Shown here piece after piece: positions 45,499 through 57,244 of a stretch of DNA of 64,000 nt. This DNA is from Alopecurus myosuroides (lineage: Eukaryota; Streptophyta; Magnoliopsida; Poales; Poaceae): the NCBI GenBank assembly GCA_028641055.1, contig CM054062.1, positions 271,579,092-271,643,091 on the forward strand, given 5' to 3'. The translations under genes and the position numbers were made by a program. Numbering within the stretch: position 1 is the first letter of the stretch; every line of letters starts with the position of its first letter. The notes beneath the pieces are model-generated. The model did no database searches. It was not told the origin of the DNA and saw only the letters and a program-made list of their open reading frames with translations.

Positions 45499-47144
45499 AT
45501 GGGTGATGAATCGGATACCGAAGGTTCCGCGGCGCCGGTGTCCATGAATGATCTCAATGATTTGAAAAATTCATTGACCTCATCCATAGACACCAAAATC
45601 GATGAGTTACGTCAAGTCTTGATGGAACTCTTGAAAGCCAAAGGACCGGAGATCACCGGCTCATCTCCTCCGAAAGTACCTCCGGAGGGCGCCAAGAAAG
45701 GGGTAGATGGTGAACCATCTAAAAATGCTTCCGCCGAAAACTCCACGAAGAAGGGTACGGAAGGAGATGGAGAATTTCACTCCGTCCCCGGAAGTTATTC
45801 TCCCGATCCTCCTGTCCCACATCCTCATATAATCCCTAGGGGAGATCCACCTAAAATTGATGCATTTTCTTTTCGCGAATGGAAATATTACATGGAGAAT
45901 CACTTGAAATCTTCTTGTATAGAGATTTGGAGAGTCACTCGTGATGGATACAAACCTCATGACCCCAAGAACCTAACAAGAAGAGAAGTCATGGATTGTC
46001 AACTCAACTACACCGCCTTGTCAATTCTTCAACAAACCGTGGGCCCTAACCACATGCCGCATCGTCAACAATATTCCATCGCCAAGGAAACATGGGACGC
46101 TCTTGTCGTCATGTTTGTGGGAATTGAGAGCATGCAAAGGAATAGGTATGATGCCTTGACCAATGAGTCCGAAGGGTTCTATATGCATGATGGTGAGAAA
46201 CACGAAGACATGTACCGAAGTCTCAAGACACTTGCCACCGCATTCACTAATGTTGGTGCCAAGTACATTGATGATGCTTGGATCAAAAGGAAGTACATGA
46301 TTGCCCTCATGCCATTTGAGCCCGCGGACTTGAAGAGCATTCAAGGAAGACATGATTTCCCTTCTATGACCTCAACTCAAGTCATGCAAGAAATGTGCTC
46401 CTATCAAGTGCAAACCAAGAATGCTCTTGACAACCGTGCTAGGGCCATAGGAATGCACAAAGAGGCATCAGTTGCTTTAAAAGCCAAGGTTGTGTCTCAA
46501 GAGGTTAAGTATGAAGAAGAAGGCAATGAGGTGTTGGCTCCATTGAAGGATCAAGAGTATGATCCCGTGCTCAAGGATATCATTGCTCTCACCGTGCAAA
46601 TTTTTTGGAGGAATCCTCCTAAGGCCAAGAAATTTGTTGAGGAGAAGACCAAGTCTTGCTATGGCAATGATGGGGCTCAAAAAGTAAGGTATTGCTTCAA
46701 TTGTCAAGATAAGCACCACTTCATTGCGGAGTGTCCCTATGAAAATAGAGAACACTGTGGTGGCAAGCTCATTCACAAGGACAAGTCCAAGGTTGAGTAC
46801 AAGAAACCTCACTTCAAGAAGAAACCCTTCAACAAGAAATCCCCCCACCAAGTTTGTGCTAGTGACTCAAGAGGAATATGATTCCGGGAGTGATGAAGAA
46901 GAAGAAACCACAAGTGAAGTGGCTTCTCTAGCTATTGCTTCTACTCCATCGTCTTCATCTCTCTTTGAATCCCCCAGTGAAAATCATCCTCACCCAAATG
47001 CCAAGTGCTTCATGACTAAGGCCTCGGAGGTATCAAATTCTCCCAACTCTAAGACCCCAAGTGAAATAGAAAATCTTGCTAGTCTTAGAGTAGAAGATGA
47101 AATGCTCTCCATGGAACGTTTATGTCTAACGTGCAAGGGGAGAC
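45499..47144 (+). pseudogene. SIRE-type gag, frameshifted, cut by E2
   Basis: ATG at 45499 opens 460 codons: a charged N-terminus, a UBN2-type gag core (WKYYMENHLKSSCIEIWRVT, AKETWDALVVMFVGIESMQ, YRSLKTLATAFTNVG) and a zinc knuckle (CFNCQDKHHFIAEC, about residues 400-413). The frame stops at 46881 after a run of six C near 46843; the continuing gag sequence (KFVLVTQEEYDSGSDEEEE) is in the +1 frame to 47144, where E2 begins. The distal gag resumes at 58954. The C-run shift is a likely replication slip. Confidence 0.85.
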
Positions 47145-48848
47145 TGATGCATGTAAAATGCATACATGAATTTTGCATATTTTCACATGGTTTTCTATTA
47201 CATATTGCATCATATAAGGGTATAATTCAATGTTTTATAGTATTTTGGGGTTAAATTACAAAGTCCCCCAACTTTTATGGAATTAACCCTGCCTGTCAGA
47301 AACCCCGTTTTCTATATTTTTGACGTTTCACGGGGCAAACTTCCGCGAAATCACCTGAAGATCTGCGGGGGTCATTTTTTTGGAAGGAGAAGACTTGCGG
47401 GCGAAGGATCCACGAGAATTAGGCAAGGAGGCCCAAAAGAGGACCCTCCACGCAGCCATATTCCTTGGCCGCGTGAGAGGCCCCCTTTTGGCCCCTGTGG
47501 CCCCAATTCCTTCCATCTTCGACTTACCGACTCCGTCTTGACCTAAAACCGACTATAAAAGGGTCCCCCGTACCCTTACGGAGGAGAGCGCCGCCGAAAC
47601 ACCGAAACAGAGACCAGAAGTTCCAGATTGGAGGGGGAAAACTCTGGCGGGGCGCCGCCGGTGTGATCTCCTACCCCTCCAATGTCATCTCCATCGACAT
47701 CTCCATGAATAGGGAGTAGTCCACCCCAGGGCTATGGGTTTGTGGAAGTAGCACTTGTATCTCTCTCTCTCTATGTGCTTCACTAATTAGATCCGTATGA
47801 GCTGCCTCACATGATTACGGGAACCGTTGTAATTCCTATGTGGTAGATCTTTTCTATGAGTTATTGAATCCGAGATTGCAATTGTTTCTCTTGAGTTATT
47901 TGAGTAGATGTATCTTATGTACCCCGTTCTTATTTGCTAGCTTTGATCAATCTAGTTCTTGAGAGCGTGTGTGGGGTGATGGGTGCATTAGTTGGAGTAA
48001 CGGGGGGTGGCTAGTGCTGTGAAAGTGACAGAAGTTCAGCGATCCACTTAGATTTTGTTAAACCTTTCTTAGTTACCTCACTAGGGATAAAAAGGAGTAC
48101 CTTGTTACCGGGGATTTGAAGTGACACTAATTAATCTCCATGACTAGATCTAGCAAGTTATTACTTCAACTTCATGTCACATTGCTTAAAGCTATACTCT
48201 GGTTTTTCCTTAATTATCGAGGTGTTATGATTTATTTCGCATCTTGGTGGAGCATAAGAGGGATCAATATGACCGTAGAGATCTCTATGCTAGGACGTGA
48301 TGCCCATATGAAAGTACTCAATGTTAAACATGTTATTGTAATCTCACATGTAATTCTTTATGTCCACCGTCTACCACTTTATTTGAGAGAATGCAAGTGT
48401 GAAACCATGAACCCTGGTCCTATTTTAATTATAAGAAAACACTCTAGTTACTTTGCTGCAATTTACTTTACTTGCACTTTACTTTACTTGCATCTCCAAT
48501 TCGAATTTACATTATCTCCATCACCACTTGCATCACAAAAATACAAAAACAATCCATTGCATATTTATTTTCTCATTTGCATTTAGTAGTAGATTTAATT
48601 ATTGCACATTTACTTTCAGTTTTGCATTGCAATTTAGAAGTCTCACACCTTGTGCTTGACAACCACTTGGTGAGGTTGAGGGCACAAAATTCTCTACTTG
48701 TTTGCAGGATCCTGGAGGAAGCTTGGAAGACAACTGCTGAAATACTGGCTCCCCAAGAGTTCGATATAAACCCTCGAGTCACCCTCGTGGGGAAGAAGGC
48801 TTGCCACTAGCTACACACTCTGCACTTGGAGTCTCAACCTAGCCATCA
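47145..48848 (+). repeat. E2 5' LTR
   Basis: A direct repeat of 57245-58953 with scattered differences. The TATA box TATAAAA is at 47554-47560. Its first 25 bases and the GGCCGCGTGAGAGGCCCCC region match the E1 LTR, while most of the rest has diverged. Confidence 0.93.
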
Positions 48849-48858
48849 AGCGTTTTTC

Positions 48859-48876
48859 TGGCGCCGTTGCCGGGGA
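48859..48876 (+). other. E2 primer binding site, tRNA-Asp
   Basis: TGGCGCCGTTGCCGGGGA ten bases after the LTR, the same sequence and spacing as in E1. Confidence 0.85.
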
Positions 48877-49178
48877 GCGATAGGTGAAGGAGTTGTCCAA
48901 GGGAGCTCACAAGAAGTCTTCATCACCAACAAGATGTGCAAACACCTAAGCTTGGGGAGGTTGCACCTACGTGAGTACCGTCCTTTCTATCTCCACCTTC
49001 TTTCAAGTATATTGTTTTGTTTCTTGTCTTGTTTTTGTTTTGTCTTGCATATTTTATTTTAGTTTGCATTTTAGTTTTGAATTTAGTTATCTAGTTTATT
49101 TTAGTATTTCGAATTTGCCTAGTTACTTTACTTTTCAGTTTTGCATAAAAAATTAAAAACTACATAAAAACTGTTAAA

Positions 49179-52100
49179 ATGGGTGATAGAACTAAATTAA
49201 GTGACTACACAAATACACCCAATGACCAATTTATTGCTAGGCCAATTACTACACCTGAAATACAAGATGAAAGCTATGAAGTAAGTCCTAGTTTATTGAA
49301 TTTAATTACTGGAGAGCAATTTGGTGGTAGTGTGTAACGCCCGGGGATTTTCCCCCAATTAGTTTTGCTTGTTTTCTTTTTTTTGCATCATCATGGCATC
49401 CTTGCATTGCATTTTTGTTGAACTCTCAAAAATGTTTTCTTTCAACCTATCTCAAATTTAAAATTTTAATGGCTTGTTAAACTATTTCACAAAATGTTTA
49501 TGTGACTTTATAAATAGAAAAATATTTTATTAACAAATTATGTTGTCATGTTTTATATTAAGAACTACTCGTATTCTACCTTTGCTAATTTCAGAATATA
49601 ATTGGCAACAACTAAAACAAGCAAGTAAAAGTAGCAACTAAAAGAAAAAAAAAAATGTTTTTCTTGTGGGGAGGCAGCCCGTGGCCAGCCCAGCCCCGTA
49701 TCCACTTCCAGCCCACCTTTCTGCCTATCTTCATCCTCCTGTACGGCAGACCATCGGAGGCATCCACGTAGCCATACCCACTGATGTGACGGTCGACGGG
49801 AGCCTCCACCTCCATAAAACCATCACCTGCGCCCTCTCCTGCCCGCCCTAGAATTTCTCCCTCCCCTTCCACCGCCGCCATCCTCCTTCTTTCTCCTCTG
49901 CTCCCTCCTTTCTCTGAACCGAGCGAGAGAGCTCGGAGCACCTCGTCGTTGTCCCACCGCCATGGCCACCGTCGGGTCAGCCTAACGGCGGGAATGGAAG
50001 CGGTGGTCGATCCTCGATGTTCTTGTGGTAGAATCGGAGCCGGAACTGCTCGGGGTTGGTGACGCCAAGGTCCCCAACATCGTCTACGTCAATGCAGCTG
50101 TGCACATCTACGTCGTCTACGCTCGGTGTCGACGTGCACGCCTAGGTCGCCTTCGTCTCCTCCGGCGACTGCAACCTCAGTGAGCCTCCCTTCCTTTTGG
50201 ATACCCCTCTGCCCTTCCCATGCTCTGGGTGCCCGCCATCGAGCGGCACCACCATCTGCGCTGCCTAGCTCGTCGTGGTCGAACGGTAACCGTAGACTGA
50301 GATTTTGTTCTAGTTTCAGTTAAACTCGTGGTGTAGTCTTCTCCCATCCGATCCCTATGCACTCACAAACACCGCACCAACCCTCAAGGAACCATCCCCG
50401 CGCTCCACTAGAACCGTCGCGCCGCCTGCTTCCGGACGTCGTCGTCTGTATGTATGTCACCGTCGGGCTGCGTATTTCCCGTTGTCATTCAGTTTCGTCA
50501 GAGAAAACATCACGTTGGTGCACTTCATTTAGTTTCAGATCTGTATCATTTCACAGCCAGCACACAAGCCCAGTGGCTGTGCACCCGATCCACATCCGTG
50601 CGATCCCAGGTTCGAAACCCACCGGACGCACGCCCCCTTTTTTCTCTCTTTTCCACCGCGCGCGGCCGGGCCCCACTCGTCAGAGACTCTGGAGGCCACC
50701 TCAGATGCGGAACCCGCCTCGTCAGCGCCCGTGTGGCACGAAGGCCTGCTGGTCAGCCTCTCTGGCTAGCCCGCCTGTTGGTGGAGATCTCCCAGATCCA
50801 GATCTGGATCTGAAAAACATTCGCATCCAGCCCCCTGGCCTTTCCCTTTTTTGCACCGGAGCCCCTCTCTGCTATTTTTCCTCACGACCACGTCCCTGCC
50901 TTTTCCAAATAACACCCAATCTTCAAATTCTTGTATCTTTTGTTTTACAAATCCAAATCGCACAAACTTTATGTCTATCTTTATCAGAAAAATGCAAGGA
51001 ATATTAATATGCCATCCATGCTCATGCTTACATCTTTAATCTTGCATGTTAGTAGTGTTATGCATGTCCACCTAATTAATAAATATGGAATGTGTTGGGC
51101 ATTTAATTCAATTGTGCCCTATTCCATTTAATCCTGTTTAGCTCACATATTTATTGTTCTCCATGTTAATCAACATTTAACATTGATGGTTAAATAAACA
51201 ATTTGAACCAATAATTATTTTGTCCGGACTCCGGTTCCGATTAAATTGTCTAAATTGGATTTTTGCGTTGCATCTCGCATGTCATGCACATAAAATTAGG
51301 ATCATGCTGGATCTTTTACCGTAGTAGTAATTGTTGCATCCGGTGTTTCTTTTAGCTTTTGCTTCTTCGCGGATAGGACGTTGAGATTATGTGAGCACCG
51401 ACAAGTTCTACGGATGTACCTCTACTTGCTGGATCTCAGGCAAGTATACTCACTTGCTACCCATGTTGCCTTTCCTCACTTGTTACCGATTCTTTCCGTT
51501 GTCTTTATGCTAGCCTTATGATTCAATGCTTGTGTCTCGATCCTATCATATGTTTACCTTGCAACCATGATATAGCCTTCCTTCCACTTCCTATTAACTG
51601 TTTTTTGTTTACCTTGTTGGCCCTCGTGTCGTAGTTGCATGCTTAGTGTTGTTTGCGCTCAAGTCTTGTTGTCCGTCTTATCACCTGTTTAGTTTGATAG
51701 TTGGGTTTCAACTTAATCAACAACATGTTAATGTTTTTGGTAATAATAATTTGATGATAAGGCACCGGCAGGAGGCCCGGCGTGGTTTTGAGGCCTGCTG
51801 GTGTCGAACTTAATTAGGAAAAGGGTCTTGTCCTCCGATCCATGATGAGCGCACTAACCGCATGTGGGAAGCGAGTATGGGCGCCCCCCCCCCGCAACTT
51901 TGATTCGATTCGCATCTCGTCCAAATCGCCTCATTTAGTTCGGGTTTTCCATTTGCCGCATGCATATGCAGGTGCGAACCCTTGGCGCCAGGGTGGAACT
52001 TTTGTAGTCGGCATTTAGGGAGACACGTTCTTAGAGTGCTATGAGGGTCCCCTTTTCTTCGTGGGGCTTGATTAGCCGTGCGCTCAATTGCACGGGGTTC

Positions 52101-54789
52101 TTTGGGCTTGATGCGAAGAAGAGTTGGGTTGTGTTGAGTGCCTCGCTTGGTGGAAGTGCATTTCCATCTGGCGGGTCATTCTTACGTGTACGGCCAAATT
52201 GGTGCATCCCTGCAGGGTTAAATCTTCTCGAGAAGCCGTTTTGTCCGCGGTTATGGATGACTTGGTGAAAGTGCTGGATAACAAGTACTCAGACAACTTA
52301 CACTTAACGATGATAACTTGACTAGTAATATAGATTACCTCCACCATGAAAATGAATGTCACCTTAATCAACAGTGTGAGTTTCCTTGGGTTGCTTCCTT
52401 AGTAGGGGGTAACACTGGATGGGTATTGTTTGGTGAGTAGTTGTAGTTGGTTCCGATACGCCCTCTTATCCCTTTCTATTAGCCGGAAGTTGTAGCGCGT
52501 CTCTCTAGTTGATAGTGCTGCCCACTGCCGTTTCTTGCAATAATCCCTTCCTTCCGTTGTACCCAAAGTATTTGTAACTTGTGATGATTGGTTACGCTGG
52601 TATCTTGTGAGTATGGTTTATCCACTTGCCAGTACTTAACCGTACTGACCCACGAATCCATTTCGTGGCTGCATATTCCACATTGCAGTCAACAGGTTTG
52701 AAGTCTGACGACGTTAGCTTGGGAATCCCTCCGGCTTAGCCTGGGCAGGGATTGGACGCCATCGGTTATCTTCAGGACTCTTAGTCCAATTTGTATCTTG
52801 TCCGTAGTCGGACACTATGTTGTTTCTTCCGCTGTTATTTGGATCTTTGTATTGTATCAGTTGTATCCTTGACTCGTTTGAGTCGTCTTGTATATACCTC
52901 CTCTGTTGTTGTTGTGGATTATTCGTGAACTGTTGTAATGTTATCACAAGTGGCAACCTGGAATCGGTTATTATGTGGATTTTGGCGGAGATGCTGAAAT
53001 CTGCATAGTGCCCGATCTCGGGGTGTCACATAGTGCTATGGAGGATGCCTCTATGCATCTTCATGATTTCATAGAAATACGTGATATGCAAAAATTTAAA
53101 AATGTGGAAAGTAGTGTTTTAAAACTGAAATTATTTCTTTTTCACTTAGAGGAAAGACTAAAGAATGGTTACTTTCACTACCTACATCTAGTATAAAGTC
53201 TTGGGATGATTTAAAATAAGCTTTCATTAAGAAATATTATCCTCCCGTTAAAATTTTGCAAAATAGGAATAATATCCTCTCATTTAGGCAAAATGATAAT
53301 GAACATGTAGCCATGGCATGGGATAGAATTAAATTAATGATTAGAACATGCCCATCACATGGAGTAAATGAATGGACCATACTACACTCTTTTTATAATG
53401 GTCTAAACTATATGTCTAGAAATATACTTGATTCTGCTGCTGGAGGTGCCTTTATGAGTAAAACTGTAGGAGAGGCTAAGAGCATATTAGAAAGCATATT
53501 GTAAAATTATAGTCAATGGAATACTGAAAGAGAACCCAATCCCACTAAGAAAATAAACTCAATTGAAGAAACCAATGATTTGTCTTCTAAAATGGACACT
53601 ATTCTTGCTTTTATTAATAAACAAAATATGGAGAATGTGCCTTTGCAGGAGCTAGTTGGTAGTAATTCTGAAGGTGTGGATGTTAATTTTGTTAGGAATT
53701 ATGGTAGAAATGGTTTTGGTAATGCTTAAAATTCATATAGTAAACCTCCTTATGTGCCAAATAAACCTTTTGTTCCATATCCTAATGCTAATGAAAATAA
53801 GTGGAAGCCTTCTAGTGAAATTTCTGAATCTAATAAATTGCTTATGGAACAAGTTGCTAGTCACAATGCTATGATACATGAGTGAAATCAGTCTATTGCA
53901 TCCATTAGTAGTGATATTAAAGGATTGCAACTTCAATCTTCGAATTTAGATAAAGCATTGTCAAAATTAGCTGATAATCAAGCAACTCTATTAAGCATGT
54001 CAGCAGGAAAGCCACAAGCACAACCTAGTGTAGGAATGAATTCTATTACTATTGCTGATCTATTATTGAAAATATTGATCATATTGCTGACAATACAAGT
54101 GAGCATGTCCCTACTAGCTTAGAAGAAACTTTGAATGAAATAGTGAAGTACCCTGAATATTTACTTCCATATATGTCTTATCTTGCTAGCAAAGATGAAA
54201 TTAGTCCTCATGAATCAAGCATGCTAGCTAAATTAGAGAGTAAAGTAGAGGAAATTATGATGCTTACTGAAATTAAGGATCCATTGCTTGATTTAGAAAA
54301 AAGTAGCTTGCAAGAACTTATTGCTACTCTACAAAAATTTGCTAGTGATCCCACTATAAATGTTAATCAACCTGGCTTTGGATCTTATATTGCTAATCAT
54401 GTCTTGCAATAAAAAATTGCTAGGTACAAGAATGAGGCCATGATACCTCCTAAGATTGGGATGCATTGATCCCCAAGGTGCTAGTTTCAATTGGAAAAGA
54501 AATTCACCATGTTATGTTAGATCTAGGTTCTAGTGTATCGGTACTCTCTAAAGAATTATATGAATTGCTAGAACTAGAAAATTTAGAAAAGTTCTCAAGT
54601 GAATTTGTCCTTGCTGATAACTCTACTAAAAATGCTGTAGGACAAGTAAAAGATGTTATGATTGAATTGCACATGACTTTCGTACCCGTTGATTTCATTA
54701 TTATGGATATAGGGGATAAATCCCCTAGTCCTATTATTTTGGGTAGACCTTTTCTTCGTACTACAGGTGCAATCATAGAATCCAAGTAA
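49179..54789 (+). pseudogene. E2 gag and protease, broken
   Basis: The gag starts at ATG 49179 (GDRTKLSDYTNTPNDQFIAR), is cut at 49332 by the solo LTR and resumes at 53036 (AMEDASMHLHDFIEIRDMQK, QNRNNILSFRQNDNEHVAM, SHGVNEWTILHSFYNGLNYM), clear Athila-lineage gag. Frameshifts and stops follow. The protease is at 54466-54789, with the active site DLGSSVSVL where DLGASV is usual, and IILGRPFLRTTGAIIE. After it the protein ends within 40 codons; no reverse transcriptase, RNase H or integrase is present anywhere in E2. Confidence 0.85.
49333..53030. mobile_element. Solo LTR (about 3.7 kb) of a Gypsy-type element
   Basis: It begins TGTAACGCCCGGGG and ends CCCGATCTCGGGGTGTCACA, with a perfect 5-bp duplication tagtg on both sides (49328-49332 and 53031-53035). 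I find no second copy of either end inside and no retroelement coding, so it is best read as a solo LTR left by LTR-LTR recombination. TGTAACGCCC/GGTGTCACA ends and great length fit long-LTR families such as Sukkula-like elements or LARDs; the family is not confirmed. A CpG-rich segment (about 49670-50900) and a run of C near 51886-51895 lie within. Confidence 0.75.
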
Positions 54790-57244
54790 GGAAATGTCAA
54801 GTTTAAGTTCCCTCACAAGAAAAACATGGAGCACTTTCCAAGGAATAGGGGCACGCTGAAGAACAAGCTCCCTCATGAGCTTTATCCCTCTTGATTATCA
54901 AGTAAGTAAAGCCTAGCTATATGGCTATAAAGAAAGCGCTTTACGGGAGGCAAACCGATTGTTTTTGTTTGGATTTTCCTAGTGTCCTCTTGACGTCTCA
55001 AGAGATTAGTTTTTTTGTTTTAATTCTGGAGTTTTCAATAAAGAGTCAAGTCAAACCCATCTGGACTTATAAGTTGCTATCCTAGTGCATGAAATTTCTG
55101 TTTCAGCACGAGTCTGCTCACCGTATGATTTTAAGTTTTTTATTGCTATGTCGTATTGAGCTAATTTTTTAGTATGCTCTGCAAATTTTCGTCCTCTGTA
55201 AGCACAAAAATTGGCTTAATTTTTTGACGAGCCTAGCTTAGGAAAAAACGTTCGTTTTGCTGCTGTTGCTTTTCTGGACAGATTCTGCCTTCTTTTGTTT
55301 TATGCACTCTTTGGGCTTGGGAATCGAATTTCCATGATTATTTCAAGCAAGAGAGTGAAAATAAAACATAATGAACCTTATTGTCTATCTAATGGAGCAT
55401 TTGATTTGGAATTTTGCACAGCAAGCATGTGATTTGTTTGTCCTTGCTAATCTCACCCCACAGGAAAAGAATGGGAGAAACATGTTTTGTGAAGTTTTTT
55501 CACAGGGAATAGAGGAGCTGCGCCTCAAGACATCCAAGAATGGTGAAAGACATAAGCTTGGGGATGTGATGAACACCCCTTTGGTTAGCACACGTCTACT
55601 TTCTGTTTTTCTAAACAAAGCATTTATCGTAGAGACTTGAAGCGTCTAGTTTTTGTTTTTATTTTTGTTTTGATAAGACCACCACCATCATTTTATATGA
55701 GATTGAGCTACTGGAGTTTGGGGTTGGAATGTATTGGATGATAGTATTATGACTTGGAATAGGGATGCCATGGTTGATTTGAAGAGCTACATATGTTTGC
55801 ATGATTTATAGGCTTTTTATGTGTAGAAATTTGCAATAATGTTGTCTTGAGCTATCTCTTATTCATGTCCTTGATGTTAATTGCTGGTTTATTTAGTTTG
55901 TCATGAAATGAGTAGTTATATGGACATATGCATCCAGAGTAGATGGTCAACTATCTCCCTCTTGCTAGCCAAAAATTTAAAAATTCCAACAAGTAAAAAC
56001 TTGTTTCCAACACTCCTTAGCCAAGTATTTCCAGTGAGTCCACCATATCTTCCCATTAGCTTCATTGCTATTTCGAGTATGTTCACCATGTTATTGTGTT
56101 ATTTATGTTCTAAATTAAGATATTCACTTTATTAATTGTCATGGGTTGAACTTGGGATAGGACTCTCACGAACTTTTGAAGGCACACTTTACTTTTTATG
56201 CATCTAATAAACATGACCCAATAATGGGAGCCACAAGTTTTGCGTTTGACAAGTGTGTGGTTGGGAGCTAGCTATAAATGTGTATCACCGGAAAGCTTTC
56301 AACATTGCACAAAAAATTTACATTTGGTTGATATCATGTAGTTTTGTTTTTGGACTCCTGCCATGCCGAAATGAAATAGAGGAATAGTAAGTTTTGATGA
56401 GTAAGTATCTATATGACTAGAGAAACGCATTGGGCCGCTCACCCAAGCCATGCTTTATCATGGTGGAAATTTACTAACAGCTTGAGTGACTCTACAACAC
56501 ATCCTATAATAAAATAAGAAGCTATGCATAATAGTGAATGAAAATAAAAAGGATGATGAGTCTACTCCGTTTGTTCATCTTGTCATTGTAAAATGGGCTT
56601 GTTTCCATGTCATGGGGCAAGAGGTACCTCTTTGCGGTTCTCTATGTTGTCATTAATACTTATTATGATTGTACAAAGCTTATTAGGAATCTTAAGTTGA
56701 GTAATCATGGAGTAGGTTTTCACACTCACGGGGCATGAGGCTTTCAACCACCCTGTCATTCTCATTACTTCAATACTCACAATTTTAAGATGCTAGTGAT
56801 AAAGGGGCAATGAGAGTCCTAGATCAATGGATACCACATTTCAATTAGTAATTTTAATTGAATAATTTAGAGGCTAAATAAGACTTGATCATGTTTTACC
56901 TCTACTCAATTTTCTCCAAAGTGTCCACCATATTTTCTATTCTCCATTATGCTATTCTTTGACCAATATAGGATTTTATTTTTCATTTTGTGTATGCATT
57001 TGGTCCATAGTGCTTTTATTTCATTATACACTTTGTGAACTTTCATGAAGCATCTTTGCTTGCATATTTGATATTTCTTACAACATGAATTGTATATTGC
57101 TACTCATTTCTAGTATTAATCATTTGATTATATGTAGCATGAATAATCCTCCTTGATATCCCATGATTGTTTCAATATGCAAAACCCATCTTAGTTTTAT
57201 CACCTTCATACTCGAGGACGAGCATGGGTTAAGCTTGGGGATGT
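54790..57244 (+). other. E2 internal 3' non-coding block shared with E1
   Basis: From 54899 (AGTAAAGCCTAGCTATATGG) to the 3' LTR it tracks 10585-12941 of E1 with few differences. AAGCTTGGGGATG occurs at about 55555 and 57231, the latter directly before the LTR as the likely polypurine tract. No domain-bearing gene is seen. Confidence 0.75.

Noticed and set aside
47759..47772. TC microsatellite in the E2 LTR
   Set aside because: Short simple repeat, shorter in the other LTR; ordinary slippage.
48140..48586. 148-codon frame inside the E2 LTR, repeated at 58246-58692
   Set aside because: Present in both LTR copies only because they are direct repeats; no domain is recognised.
50126..51007. Plus-strand frames in the GC-rich part of the solo LTR considered as a host gene exon
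   Set aside because: They lie wholly within TG/CA limits and target duplications, show no domain, and frames are short.
51885..51896. Run of C in the solo LTR
   Set aside because: Homopolymer that may be a sequencing or slippage artefact; no structural meaning can be shown.
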